DNA from: Bacteroidales bacterium M6
GTDB taxonomy: Bacteria; Bacteroidota; Bacteroidia; Bacteroidales; Muribaculaceae
Reading direction: 5' to 3'
Assembly (NCBI GenBank): GCA_001689485.1
Contig: LUJQ01000082.1
Coordinates: 1-32,928, forward strand
Length of the DNA: 32,928 nucleotides
In this document: one piece after another, positions 1 to 9,028 of the stretch
Numbering within the stretch: position 1 is the stretch's first letter
Layout: each line of letters starts with the position of its first letter
Translations under genes and position numbers: made by a program
The notes under the pieces: model-generated
The model's input: only the letters and a program-made list of their open reading frames with translations
What the model was told of the DNA's origin: nothing
Database searches by the model: none

Positions 1-15
1 CAAACTCTTCGTTGT
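1..15 (-). rRNA. rrs: 16S rRNA, 5' end only (gene continues left of the window)
   Basis: Read on the minus strand, the first bases of the window give ACAACGAAGAGTTTG. This aligns without gaps to the start of bacterial 16S rRNA, where GAAGAGTTTG is nearly universal (E. coli begins AAATTGAAGAGTTTG). Only about 15 nucleotides of the mature RNA are inside the window, so the boundary is inferred by alignment to the E. coli 5' end. The call is supported by a leader and two strong promoters pointing the same way just upstream. Confidence 0.82.
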
Positions 16-262
16 TGCTATCTTGTTTTCCTTTTTTTTTCAAAAAGATGGTGCTCGCGCACCCCGACAGCCACCCCGAACCGAGCCTCCCGGCACATGA
101 CGTACCGCCTTGGATTCAAACGTTCGTGGAATGACAGGGAGCTTCTCTAATTTCAACCCGGCAGCGCCGGGTCGGCTCCTGTACTACTCTTCGTTTTATA
201 TTGTCTATTGTAAGCCTTTTCAATGTCCTATTCCGGGAACCCCTTCCGGGTTCTGCGAAAAA
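16..262 (-). other. rRNA operon leader (pre-16S 5' region)
   Basis: This untranslated stretch lies between the proximal leftward promoter and the 16S 5' end. It contains a GC-rich stem-loop at 156-172 (7-bp stem, loop AGC) and one at 50-63 that reads GGUGC-GCGA-GCACC in the transcript, a GNRA-type tetraloop. An A-rich run precedes the 16S start. Open frames here are short, overlap on both strands and resemble nothing known, so I read the region as non-coding leader RNA. The processing stem cannot be confirmed because its partner lies beyond the window. Confidence 0.6.
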
Positions 263-267
263 CGTTG

Positions 268-297
268 CAAAGGTAGGAAGTATTTTCGAAACCTGCA
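268..297 (-). promoter_or_regulatory. rRNA operon proximal promoter
   Basis: On the minus strand the -7 box is TACCTTTG (275-268) and the -33 element TTG (297-295), separated by 19 bases. This is the Bacteroidetes primary-sigma layout. Transcription would start near 262 and run into the 16S leader. Confidence 0.75.
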
Positions 298-396
298 AGT
301 TTTTCAGAAACTTTTTTTTCGAAGCCCCGCCGGGACTCTGCATCCACGCCCCGGGTTGCCCCGGCCGCGGCGGGAACTCGTTCCCGAAAGCGAGTG

Positions 397-427
397 CAAA
401 GGTACGCAATCCCGCCGAACCCTCCAA
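397..427 (-). promoter_or_regulatory. rRNA operon distal promoter
   Basis: A second minus-strand TACCTTTG (404-397) has TTG at 427-425, 20 bases upstream, and A/T-rich DNA beyond it (about 430-475). It sits 129 bp upstream of the proximal promoter, so the operon appears to have tandem promoters, as many rRNA operons do. Confidence 0.72.
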
Positions 428-939
428 ATTTTCCGACGGAAATATTTCCAAAAAGCATACTTTTTAACATATTCCGAAAGCACCGCAGCACTCGCCGACG
501 GCATCGCCACAGCCTCCAGCCACCGGGAAGCCGCTGGCAACCAGCGGGAAAGACACGAATAACGCAGAAAACGACCACGAACAACGGAAATGCATCTAAA
601 TAATCCGACTACAAGCATAAAAATTTCAATAAATATGAAATCCGCAATCCTACGATTCGACTTCACCGATAAATTCAGCACAATCCATAGAAAGAAATCC
701 TCATCTGAGAAAAAATTCCTATATTCGCAGAACGAAATCGTCCGACTGTGAGATTGCCGTATATACCTTAATATATAATAATAAGCAGGCATGAACCCCG
801 CAAAACGACAAATAACGGGCTTGCACAAACACGGACTTATCGTCCCGACAAAAAAAGAAGGGCTAACATGACAAGTGATCCGACGGGATTTGCCCCCCTC
901 GAAATCACATATATTTTAAATTATATAGGAGGAGACAAG
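428..939. other. intergenic region between rRNA promoters and dnaE
   Basis: About 500 bp without a convincing gene. The overlapping open frames on both strands have no recognisable protein features. The part nearest dnaE is A/T-rich. I could not find a full TAnnTTTG promoter for dnaE; TATATTCG at 720-727 is a one-mismatch candidate but has no good -33 partner. Confidence 0.5.
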
Positions 940-3900
940 ATGGAGCCATTCGTGCACCTGCACGTACATACCCAATATTCAATACTCGACGGACAAGCAT
1001 CAATCAACGCCCTCGTAGACAAGGCTATGGCTGACGGCATGCCCGCACTTGCAATTACCGACCATGGCAACATGTTCGGCATAAAGGAATTTTTCAATTA
1101 CGTTTCCAAGAAGAACTCCAAGACCAAAGGAGCCATAAAAGATGCCGAAGCCGCCGCAAAAGAGGCAGAAAGCGCGGGAGACACCGCAATGGCAGCTGAA
1201 AAGCGAGCCGAAGCCGCATCATTGAAAAAGAAAATATTCAAACCGATTTTCGGATGCGAAGTATATGTTGCAAACGAATCGTTGCTGACACATACCGACA
1301 AACATGACACCGGCCGCCATCTGATATTACTCGCAAAAAACGAAAAAGGCTATCATAACCTTGTCAAGATAGTGTCACGTGCATGGACGGAAGGATTCTA
1401 CAGCCGCCCACGCACCGACAAACATGAAATCGCGGCACATCGCGAGGGGCTGATAGTTTGCTCGGCATGCCTTGGCGGCGAAATCCCCCGCCTCATAACA
1501 GCCGGACAGATTGAAGAAGCCGAAAAAAGAGTGGCATGGTGGAAGGAGACGTTCGGCGATGATTATTACATCGAACTGCAACGTCACAAAGCCACGGTGC
1601 CGCGTGCCAACCATGAGACCTACCCGATGCAGCAAGCGGTCAATGAGGAGTTGATACGTATCGCGAAAAAATTAAGTGTAAAAATAATATGCAGTAACGA
1701 CGTACATTTCGTCAACGAAGAGGATGCCGAAGCCCATGAGCGCCTGATATGCCTTTCGACCAATAAAAAAATATCGGACGAAAAGCGCATGCTCTATTCC
1801 AAACAGGAATGGCTGAAAACTACGGCCGAGATGAACGAGGTGTTCGCCGACCTGCCAGAATCGCTGGCCAATACGATTGAAATAGCCAACAAAGTCGAAG
1901 CCTACGATATCGACCACTCCCCTATCATGCCATTCTTCGCCATACCTGAAGCATTCGGCACGGAGGAGGAATACAGATCGAGAATCACCGAACAGGAGCT
2001 GTTTGACGAATTCACCCAGGACGAAAACGGCAACGTGGTACTAAGCCGAGAAGAAGCAGAGAAAAAAATCCAAAAACTTGGAGGATACGACAAACTTTAC
2101 CGCATAAAATTCGAGGCCGACTATCTAAAAAAACTTGCTTACGAAGGTGCAGAAAAACGCTACGGGCACCCGTTGACACCTGAGTTGGAGGAGCGCATAA
2201 AATTCGAGCTTCATATCATGAAGACTATGGGCTTTCCCGGCTACTTCCTCATTGTGCAGGACTTCATAAACGTGTCACGCGAACAATTAGGAGTAAGTGT
2301 AGGCCCCGGCCGAGGTTCGGCGGCAGGTTCGTGTGTGGCATATTGCCTCGGGATTACCCAAATCGACCCAATCAAATATGACCTCCTGTTCGAGCGCTTC
2401 CTAAACCCCGACCGTATATCCCTACCTGATATCGATGTCGACTTCGACGATGACGGGCGCGCACGCGTTCTTCAATACGTAACTGAAAAATATGGCGCCG
2501 ACAACGTTGCACATATCATCACCTATGGAACCATGGCCACAAAAATGGCATTGAAAGATGTTGCACGTGTAGAAGGGCTACCCATTCCCGAAAGCGACCG
2601 TCTTGTGAAACTCCTGCCGCGCCACATGCCGGAAGTGAACGGCAAAGAGGCGAAAATGAACCTCACAAACTGCCTGAAACTCATACCCGAGTTCAAAAAC
2701 GAACTCAGCAGCCCCAATCCCCTGGTACGGGAAACGTTGAAATATGCCGAAAAACTGGAAGGAAACGTCAGAGGTACAGGCGTTCATGCATGCGGTGTAA
2801 TCATCTGCCGTGACAAGATTTCCGACTGGGTGCCGGTCAGCACAGCCGTCGACAAACTCGAAGGCAAGCTCCTCGTAACCCAATACGAAGGCCGCGTAAT
2901 CGAGGAAACAGGTCTGATAAAAATGGACTTCCTAGGCCTTAAAACCTTATCGATTATAATGGATGCCGTGCGCAACATCAAGCAAACCAGGGGTATCGAA
3001 ATCGACATGGAGAAAATCCCCATAGATGACCCTACCACCTACAAACTCTACTGCGAAGGGCGCACCATAGGCACATTCCAGTTCGAGTCGGCAGGAATGC
3101 AGAAATACCTCCGCGAGCTACAACCATCCACCTTCGAGGACCTCATCGCCATGAACGCCCTGTATCGTCCGGGGCCGATGGACTACATACCCGATTTCAT
3201 CGCCCGAAAACATGGTCGGGCCCCAATCGAGTATGACATCCCCGAGATGGAAAAATACCTCAAGGACACCTACGGCATCACAGTCTATCAGGAACAGGTG
3301 ATGCTTCTGTCGCGACTGCTGGCCAACTTCACCCGAGGCGAAAGCGACACACTCCGAAAAGCCATGGGTAAGAAACTCATCGACAAGATGAACCACCTTA
3401 AAGGAAAATTCCTTGAAGGCGGCCAGGCCAACGGCCATGACCCCAAAGTGCTTGAGAAGATATGGGCCGACTGGGAAAAATTCGCATCCTATGCCTTCAA
3501 CAAGAGCCATGCCACATGCTATAGCTGGGTAGCCTTCCAAACAGCCTACCTAAAAGCCAATTATCCGGCAGAGTATATGGCGGCAGTGTTAAGCCGCAAC
3601 CGCTCTGACATCACCAAACTCACCAACTTCATGGATGAGTGCAAGGCTATGAAAATTCCGGTAAAAGGCCCCGATGTAAACGAATCGTTCAACGACTTCG
3701 GTGTAAACCGCCAAGGAGACATACGTTTCGGACTTGCCGCCGTAAAAGGTGTTGGCGACAACGTTGTGGCAGCCATCATACAGGCACGCGAAGAAGGCGG
3801 ACGATTTGAAAGCCCCTACGATTTTGTGGAACGAGTCCCCGCATCGGTAATCAACCGCCGCACGTTGGATTCGCTTATATTAGCCGGTGCATTCGACTGC

Positions 3901-4731
3901 TTCCCCGACATCAAACGTGAAGATTATTTCGAAAAAAACAATCGCGACGAAACATTTTCAGAACAGCTTCTGCGCTACGGCCAATCATTCCAAAACGCCT
4001 CAAAACAGCAAACCGCATCACTTTTCGGTGATATGGATGCCGAGCTGAACACTGCCGGACGCCCGGCTGTGAAATCGGCAGTGCCATGGGTGGATGCCGT
4101 GAAGCTTGAAAAAGAGCGCGAATTGGTGGGGATGTATCTTTCAGCCCACCCGCTCGACCCATATTATATGGAGTTGAACTACGGGCTGACCTCCATAAAG
4201 GAATTCAACGAAACAATCCCGGAAGACGGAAAAGAAATAAGCTTCGGCGGAATGGTGACCAAATTCGAATCACGCCCGTCGCGCAAGGGTGGCAACTTCG
4301 GCATCATGGCCATGGAAGACTATTCCGGCACATGCGAACTGCGTCTGTTCGGACAAAAATACATCGACTTCTCAAATTACGGCAAACCAGGCACCCCCAT
4401 CCTTGTAAGCGGACGGTTCGAACGCCGGTACAACGGGGAAATCAGTTTCGAAGTGCTGCGAATCAGACTACTTAACGATGTGAAAGGAAACCTTATCAAA
4501 GGTGTGACACTCGAACTGGACCTCGATGCCCTTGCCCCGAACTTCGGCGACCTATTAAAAGAGCATATAACCTCGTCAGGAGAAAGGAAGGGACACCTAA
4601 ATGTACGTCTATTCGACAAAGCATCAAACCGATGGGTGAAAATGACATCCGGCTACCAGGTACCCTTGAACAGGGAACTCGCAAAGATGCTCGAATCACT
4701 CGAAATAAAATTTGATTTCATTCAAAACTAA
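940..4731 (+). CDS. dnaE: DNA polymerase III subunit alpha
   Basis: Catalytic subunit of the replicative DNA polymerase, about 1263 residues. The N-terminal PHP domain begins with HVHTQYS and is interrupted by a lysine/alanine/glutamate-rich, probably coiled-coil insertion (roughly residues 55-105). The polymerase core shows PGRGSAAGS and then PDIDVDF at 496-502, where D497 and D499 align with the E. coli catalytic Asp401 and Asp403; D663 in MDFLGLKTL is the third carboxylate. Helix-hairpin-helix and OB-fold regions follow. I place the start at 940 because an AGGAGGAG ribosome site lies just upstream and the protein then begins directly at the PHP domain; an in-frame ATG at 868 would add 24 residues of unlikely sequence. 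trxA follows after 68 bp. Confidence 0.97.
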   Translation: MEPFVHLHVHTQYSILDGQASINALVDKAMADGMPALAITDHGNMFGIKEFFNYVSKKNSKTKGAIKDAEAAAKEAESAGDTAMAAEKRAEAASLKKKIFKPIFGCEVYVANESLLTHTDKHDTGRHLILLAKNEKGYHNLVKIVSRAWTEGFYSRPRTDKHEIAAHREGLIVCSACLGGEIPRLITAGQIEEAEKRVAWWKETFGDDYYIELQRHKATVPRANHETYPMQQAVNEELIRIAKKLSVKIICSNDVHFVNEEDAEAHERLICLSTNKKISDEKRMLYSKQEWLKTTAEMNEVFADLPESLANTIEIANKVEAYDIDHSPIMPFFAIPEAFGTEEEYRSRITEQELFDEFTQDENGNVVLSREEAEKKIQKLGGYDKLYRIKFEADYLKKLAYEGAEKRYGHPLTPELEERIKFELHIMKTMGFPGYFLIVQDFINVSREQLGVSVGPGRGSAAGSCVAYCLGITQIDPIKYDLLFERFLNPDRISLPDIDVDFDDDGRARVLQYVTEKYGADNVAHIITYGTMATKMALKDVARVEGLPIPESDRLVKLLPRHMPEVNGKEAKMNLTNCLKLIPEFKNELSSPNPLVRETLKYAEKLEGNVRGTGVHACGVIICRDKISDWVPVSTAVDKLEGKLLVTQYEGRVIEETGLIKMDFLGLKTLSIIMDAVRNIKQTRGIEIDMEKIPIDDPTTYKLYCEGRTIGTFQFESAGMQKYLRELQPSTFEDLIAMNALYRPGPMDYIPDFIARKHGRAPIEYDIPEMEKYLKDTYGITVYQEQVMLLSRLLANFTRGESDTLRKAMGKKLIDKMNHLKGKFLEGGQANGHDPKVLEKIWADWEKFASYAFNKSHATCYSWVAFQTAYLKANYPAEYMAAVLSRNRSDITKLTNFMDECKAMKIPVKGPDVNESFNDFGVNRQGDIRFGLAAVKGVGDNVVAAIIQAREEGGRFESPYDFVERVPASVINRRTLDSLILAGAFDCFPDIKREDYFEKNNRDETFSEQLLRYGQSFQNASKQQTASLFGDMDAELNTAGRPAVKSAVPWVDAVKLEKERELVGMYLSAHPLDPYYMELNYGLTSIKEFNETIPEDGKEISFGGMVTKFESRPSRKGGNFGIMAMEDYSGTCELRLFGQKYIDFSNYGKPGTPILVSGRFERRYNGEISFEVLRIRLLNDVKGNLIKGVTLELDLDALAPNFGDLLKEHITSSGERKGHLNVRLFDKASNRWVKMTSGYQVPLNRELAKMLESLEIKFDFIQN

Positions 4732-4799
4732 AAAAACAGAGCACCCCAAACCTCTTGACAAACAACAATTAACCAACCAATATATTAAAAACAACAAAA

Positions 4800-5123
4800 A
4801 TGGCACTCAAAATTACCGACGCTAACGCAAAAGAAATCATCGGCTCAGGCAAGCCGGTAGTAATCGACTTCTGGGCAACATGGTGCGGCCCTTGCATGGC
4901 AATGGCCCCGCTAATCGACGAACTTGCCAAGGAATATGAAGGACGTGTTGAAATCGGCAAATACAATGTGGACGAAGAGGGCGACCTCAGCTCGGAATAC
5001 CGCATCATGTCGCTTCCTACCATCCTCTTCTTCAAAGACGGACAAAAAACAGATATCCGCCTGGCCGGTTCTCAAACCCGCGCAACCCTCGTTGCCAAAA
5101 TAGAAGAACTGATTGCCCGGTAA
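4800..5123 (+). CDS. trxA: thioredoxin
   Basis: Small cytoplasmic dithiol-disulfide oxidoreductase, 107 residues, the normal length for the family. The WCGPC active site places the redox cysteines at C29 and C32 after the IDFWATW strand. The cis-proline region appears as MSLPTILFFKDG, followed by the usual G-rich C-terminal helix region. It lies 68 bp after dnaE on the same strand with no clear promoter between, so co-transcription is possible. A long hairpin follows the stop codon. Confidence 0.96.
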   Translation: MALKITDANAKEIIGSGKPVVIDFWATWCGPCMAMAPLIDELAKEYEGRVEIGKYNVDEEGDLSSEYRIMSLPTILFFKDGQKTDIRLAGSQTRATLVAKIEELIAR

Positions 5124-5153
5124 CACTACCGGATTATCAGGCTGAATCCAACA

Positions 5154-5212
5154 GAATCCGCACCAACTGTGTGGTCACTGCGCTTTTGTGGCCACACAGT
5201 TGGTGCGGATTC
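5154..5212. terminator. long perfect hairpin after trxA
   Basis: A 21-bp perfect inverted repeat (5154-5174 with 5192-5212) extends inward by one G-T and three Watson-Crick pairs. It has no clear T-run on either side. Its position 30 bp after the trxA stop suggests transcription termination or mRNA 3' end protection. The arms begin GAATCCGCACC. Function is inferred from position and structure only. Confidence 0.6.
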
Positions 5213-5388
5213 CGTATGCATATCCGATAAACACCTACATGGACTGTATGGCACTATCGCATATGCCCCGAAAGGGCTGACTATATCACCCCGACACATA
5301 ATAAACACGCAAAAAAAACGTTATCTCCATAGTAAAAAACCGTCATTTTACGCTACAATAAGGAAATCAGTAATCTTTTATACCACTC

Positions 5389-7314
5389 ATGAAAAAAGGA
5401 CTTCTGTCACTCGTAATCGTTTTGGCTGCCGCAGGAATCGCACAAGCCAAAGGGAATGAGAGTCCCGTATTGATGACAATCAATGGCAAACCGGTGACCC
5501 TAAGCGAGTTTGAGTATCTCTACCACAAAAACAACAGCCAACAGGTCAGCACCCAGCCAATCGACGAATACCTGCAGATGTTCATCACCTACAAGCAGAA
5601 AGTAGCCGATGCCGAGGCTGAAGGTATCGACAAATCACAGGCGTTCCAAAATGAATTCGAAGGTTATCGCCGCGACCTGGCCGAACCATACCTACGTGTA
5701 CAGGCTGTGGAAGACAGCCTTGTCAACGCCATCTACGACCGCATGAAAGAGGAAGTGGATGTAAGCCACATAATGATAGCCAGCCGAGGAGCAGAAATAA
5801 ATCCTGCCGAACAGAAAAACCGGCTCGACTCCATCCGCAATGCCATCATCGCAGGTGCAGATTTCGAGCAACTGGCACGCCGTTTCTCAATCGACCGCTC
5901 CGTGATTCGTAACGGGGGGCACATGGGCTACATCACAGCAACCAAATTCCCCTATACATTCGAAGATGCCGCCTATACAACCCCTGTAGGGCAAATCTCG
6001 CCGGTTATAGAAACCCCGTTCGGCTATCACATCGTAAAAGTTCACAACCGCCGACCGGCTCGCGGACAAGTCCTGGTGGAACACATCCTCAAACTCACGC
6101 AAGGTCTTCCCGAAACGGAAGCTGCGACAAAAAAAGCCCAGATTGACTCCATAGCCACACTCCTTGCCAACGGCGGCGACTTCGAGGCTATCGCACGTCA
6201 GGAATCAGAAGACCCGGGTTCAAAACGCGAAGGCGGCCGCCTCAACTGGTTCGGCACCGGCATGATGGTGCCTGAATTCGAAACTGCGGCATTCGCCCTC
6301 GAAAACGGCAAGATTTCAGAACCTGTTAAAACCGCTTACGGCTACCACCTTATCAAAAAACTCGACAGCAAGGGAATCGAACCGCTTTCCGCTGTTGCCC
6401 CTGCAATCAAAAACGCGATTTCCCAGGACGAACGCGGGCAACTGCCACGCAAAAGAAAGGTAGAACAACTTTACAAAAAATTCAAAGGATCGCTCAACCG
6501 CCGCAATCTTGAAAACGTTAAATCGGAAATCATGGCCAACGGCGGTCTTGACAGCACCCTGCAAGCCAAATATATCGGCTCCGACATGCCGGTTGCCTCA
6601 TTCGGGAAAAATGAAATACCATTGTCGGAGATTATTTCGGAACTGCCTGCATCCATCCCCCCCACCCCTGCCGAACAGGCCGAATTTGTAGAACAACTCG
6701 CCTCACGCAACCTCGACAACGCACTTATCGAAGCCGAACGTCAGGACCTTACCGAAACCAACCTTGACTACAGCAACCTGCTTAACGAATACCGCGACGG
6801 TATGCTTCTGTTTGAAGTTTCCGACCGCAAAGTATGGTCAAAAGCAAAACAAGATAAGGAAGGACTGGAAAACTATTTCCGCGCAAACCGCGACAAATAC
6901 CGTTGGGAAAAGCCCCGTTACAAAGGTTATGTAGTGTTCGCTACCTCCGACTCCGTAATGAATGCCGCACGCAATTATTTGGTTGAAAACACCATCCCCT
7001 CCGACTCGCTGGTAATCAACCTCCGCAAACAATTCGGAAAGGACGTGAAAATAGAGAAAGTAATCGCAGCCCAAGGGGAAAACGACATAACCGACTATCT
7101 CGGTTTCGGGGAAGCCAAACCCGAAGCCAAAGGGAAATGGGCCTGGTACTTCCCGTTCCGCGACAAAGTTCTTGAAGCTCCCGAAGAAGCTGCCGACGTG
7201 CGCGGCGCCGTAACCGGCGACTACCAAAACCTCCTTGAGGAACAATGGGTGGCAGAACTTAAGCAGAAATACCCCGCCAAAATCAACAAGAAAGTCTTGA
7301 AAAAGGCCAAATAA
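5389..7314 (+). CDS. periplasmic peptidylprolyl isomerase with two parvulin domains (SurA/PrsA-like)
   Basis: Predicted exported folding catalyst of 641 residues. The first 20 residues form a signal peptide (MKKGLLSLVIV core, cleavage after AQA). Two PpiC-type rotamase domains follow at about 118-218 and 226-326; each opens with a conserved histidine motif (VSHIMI, VEHILK) and closes with a parvulin signature (FGYHIVKV, YGYHLIKK). The C-terminal half is charged and helical and could hold client-binding segments. SurA-type proteins assist outer-membrane protein folding, which fits the domain order, but the long C-terminal part differs from E. coli SurA, so I do not assign a symbol. A terminator follows directly. 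Confidence 0.9.
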   Translation: MKKGLLSLVIVLAAAGIAQAKGNESPVLMTINGKPVTLSEFEYLYHKNNSQQVSTQPIDEYLQMFITYKQKVADAEAEGIDKSQAFQNEFEGYRRDLAEPYLRVQAVEDSLVNAIYDRMKEEVDVSHIMIASRGAEINPAEQKNRLDSIRNAIIAGADFEQLARRFSIDRSVIRNGGHMGYITATKFPYTFEDAAYTTPVGQISPVIETPFGYHIVKVHNRRPARGQVLVEHILKLTQGLPETEAATKKAQIDSIATLLANGGDFEAIARQESEDPGSKREGGRLNWFGTGMMVPEFETAAFALENGKISEPVKTAYGYHLIKKLDSKGIEPLSAVAPAIKNAISQDERGQLPRKRKVEQLYKKFKGSLNRRNLENVKSEIMANGGLDSTLQAKYIGSDMPVASFGKNEIPLSEIISELPASIPPTPAEQAEFVEQLASRNLDNALIEAERQDLTETNLDYSNLLNEYRDGMLLFEVSDRKVWSKAKQDKEGLENYFRANRDKYRWEKPRYKGYVVFATSDSVMNAARNYLVENTIPSDSLVINLRKQFGKDVKIEKVIAAQGENDITDYLGFGEAKPEAKGKWAWYFPFRDKVLEAPEEAADVRGAVTGDYQNLLEEQWVAELKQKYPAKINKKVLKKAK

Positions 7315-7324
7315 ACATCAATGA

Positions 7325-7353
7325 GAAAAAGCCCGTTATCCACGGGCTTTTTC
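7325..7353 (+). terminator. intrinsic terminator after the PPIase gene
   Basis: An 11-bp stem (7325-7335 with 7343-7353) with a seven-base loop encloses GCCCG/CGGGC flanked by A-run and T-run arms. This is a classical rho-independent terminator and is nearly symmetrical. Confidence 0.88.
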
Positions 7354-7354
7354 C

Positions 7355-7387
7355 TTTTGCATATACTCCCGATTTTCCCTATCTTTG
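7355..7387 (+). promoter_or_regulatory. pyrB operon promoter
   Basis: TTTTGC at 7355-7360 and TATCTTTG at 7380-7387 are separated by the spacing expected for Bacteroidetes promoters (20 bases between TTG and TA). The start would be near 7394, leaving a leader of about 210 bases before pyrB. Confidence 0.7.
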
Positions 7388-7607
7388 CCATAAACTTAAG
7401 TGTGAAGTCATCCTGGCTTTCCCTTAATCTGTTTCTGTTCGGTCTTTTTGTTTGTTGATTACCCTGCCCTCATCTCATTTCAGGTCACGCAATGCCCGCA
7501 TCGTCAACCTTGAAATCAGATATAAACAGGCAGGAAAACATCTCCCAAAATACTGCCGGGAACAAAATCAGGATGATTTCTTTGCCCAATAAAAAAAAGA
7601 TAAGCTG

Positions 7608-8528
7608 ATGAATCCCAACAGTCTGGTCTCAATCGACGACCTCTCGGAAGAGCAGATTCTGCAACTGCTTGAGACGGCCCGTTATTTCGAAGAGCATCCG
7701 AACCACAAAATCCTTGACGGGAAAGTGGTGGCGACGCTTTTTTTTGAACCATCAACACGCACGCGCCTGAGTTTCGAAACCGCCGTCAACCGCCTTGGCG
7801 GCAGGGTTATAGGCTTTTCCGATGCCTCGACCACCTCATCGTCGAAAGGGGAAACCCTAAAGGACACCATAAAGATGGTCAGCAACTATGTCGACCTCAT
7901 AATCATGCGCCACTATCTTGAAGGGGCGGCCAGGTATGCCACCGAGGTGACCGATATCCCCATCATCAATGCTGGCGACGGTGCCAACCAGCACCCCTCG
8001 CAAACAATGCTCGACCTCTATTCAATCCTCAAAACCCAGGGCACGCTGTCAAACCTGACAATAACCATGGTGGGCGACCTGAAATACGGTCGGACCGTTC
8101 ACTCGCTCCTTATGGCAATGAAATACTTCAACCCCACCTTCCGGTTTGTGGCATGTGAGGAACTGCGTATGCCGCGCGAATATATCGAATTCTGTAAAAA
8201 ACAGGGCATCCCCTATGAGGAACACTCCGACTTCTCACGTGAAGTCATTGACTCCTCCGACATAATCTACATGACCCGTGTGCAGCGTGAACGTTTTTCC
8301 GACATCATGGAATATGAGCGCGTAAAAGACCTTTACACCCTGCGCAACTCCATGCTCGACACTTCTCGCAACAACCTAAGGATTCTCCATCCGCTGCCAC
8401 GCGTAAATGAAATCGCAACCGATGTCGACGACAATCCCAAAGCATACTACTTCGAACAGGCACGAAACGGATTGTTCGCACGCCAAGCCCTGATTTGCAA
8501 CGCACTCGGATTGGAAGTCGGGAAATAA
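7608..8528 (+). CDS. pyrB: aspartate carbamoyltransferase catalytic subunit
   Basis: Catalyses carbamoyl phosphate plus L-aspartate to carbamoyl aspartate, the committed step of pyrimidine synthesis. It has 306 residues, the standard length. The carbamoyl-phosphate motif STRTR is at 49-53 within FFEPSTRTRLSFE. GANQHPSQTMLDL and the aspartate-binding HPLPRV are also intact. pyrI starts 38 bp downstream, so the two subunits of the dodecameric enzyme are co-transcribed. A TAnnTTTG promoter lies about 220 bp upstream. Confidence 0.97.
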   Translation: MNPNSLVSIDDLSEEQILQLLETARYFEEHPNHKILDGKVVATLFFEPSTRTRLSFETAVNRLGGRVIGFSDASTTSSSKGETLKDTIKMVSNYVDLIIMRHYLEGAARYATEVTDIPIINAGDGANQHPSQTMLDLYSILKTQGTLSNLTITMVGDLKYGRTVHSLLMAMKYFNPTFRFVACEELRMPREYIEFCKKQGIPYEEHSDFSREVIDSSDIIYMTRVQRERFSDIMEYERVKDLYTLRNSMLDTSRNNLRILHPLPRVNEIATDVDDNPKAYYFEQARNGLFARQALICNALGLEVGK

Positions 8529-8566
8529 ACACGTCATTTCTTCTTCATATTCACCGCATTTCCAAA

Positions 8567-9028
8567 ATGACACATAATAAAACAGAACTCGCCGTGGCGG
8601 CATTACGCAACGGTACGGTTATCGACCATATCCCCTCGGAAGCATTGTTCAAATGCGTAAAAATCCTAGGGCTGTCAGCAACATCCCACCGCCTTACTAT
8701 CGGGAACAACCTCGATAGCGAACGCCTTGGCACAAAGGGAATAATCAAAGTGGCCGACCTCTTTTTCCCGGAAGCGACACTTAACCGGATTGCCTTGATT
8801 GCCCCCACGGCAGTAGTCAATACCATCCGTGATTACGAAGTGGTTGAAAAACGCCCTGTCGAACTCCCCAAAGCGATAAAAGGCATCGTAAAATGCGACA
8901 ATCCCAAATGTGTCACCAACAACGAGCCGATGGAAACCCTGTTTGAAACCGTTGATGACGCCCCGGGGATAATCCGTTGCCATTATTGCAACCACACGGT
9001 AACCAATTCAAAAGCCACCATATTGTGA
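8567..9028 (+). CDS. pyrI: aspartate carbamoyltransferase regulatory subunit
   Basis: Regulatory chain that binds allosteric nucleotides and bridges PyrB trimers through a zinc site. It has 153 residues, normal for PyrI. The N-terminal allosteric fold shows the expected LTIGNNLDS and KVADLFF segments. The C-terminal zinc domain has all four ligands: C110 and C115 (CDNPKC), C138 and C141 (CHYC). I start at 8567 because the reading frame upstream has no PyrI-like sequence. The TGA stop overlaps a GTG start of the next gene, suggesting translational coupling. Confidence 0.95.
   Translation: MTHNKTELAVAALRNGTVIDHIPSEALFKCVKILGLSATSHRLTIGNNLDSERLGTKGIIKVADLFFPEATLNRIALIAPTAVVNTIRDYEVVEKRPVELPKAIKGIVKCDNPKCVTNNEPMETLFETVDDAPGIIRCHYCNHTVTNSKATIL

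Noticed and set aside
110..828. Several open frames of 60-174 codons on both strands left of dnaE
   Set aside because: They overlap each other in all frames, cover the rRNA leader and its promoters, and show no protein-family features.
868..939. Longer dnaE start at 868
   Set aside because: The ATG at 940 has a strong AGGAGGAG site directly upstream, and the extra 24 residues precede the point where the PHP domain starts.
1055..1245. Intein or foreign insertion in the DnaE PHP domain
   Set aside because: The segment is a short charged helical insertion without splicing motifs, and similar insertions occur in Bacteroides DnaE as far as I recall.
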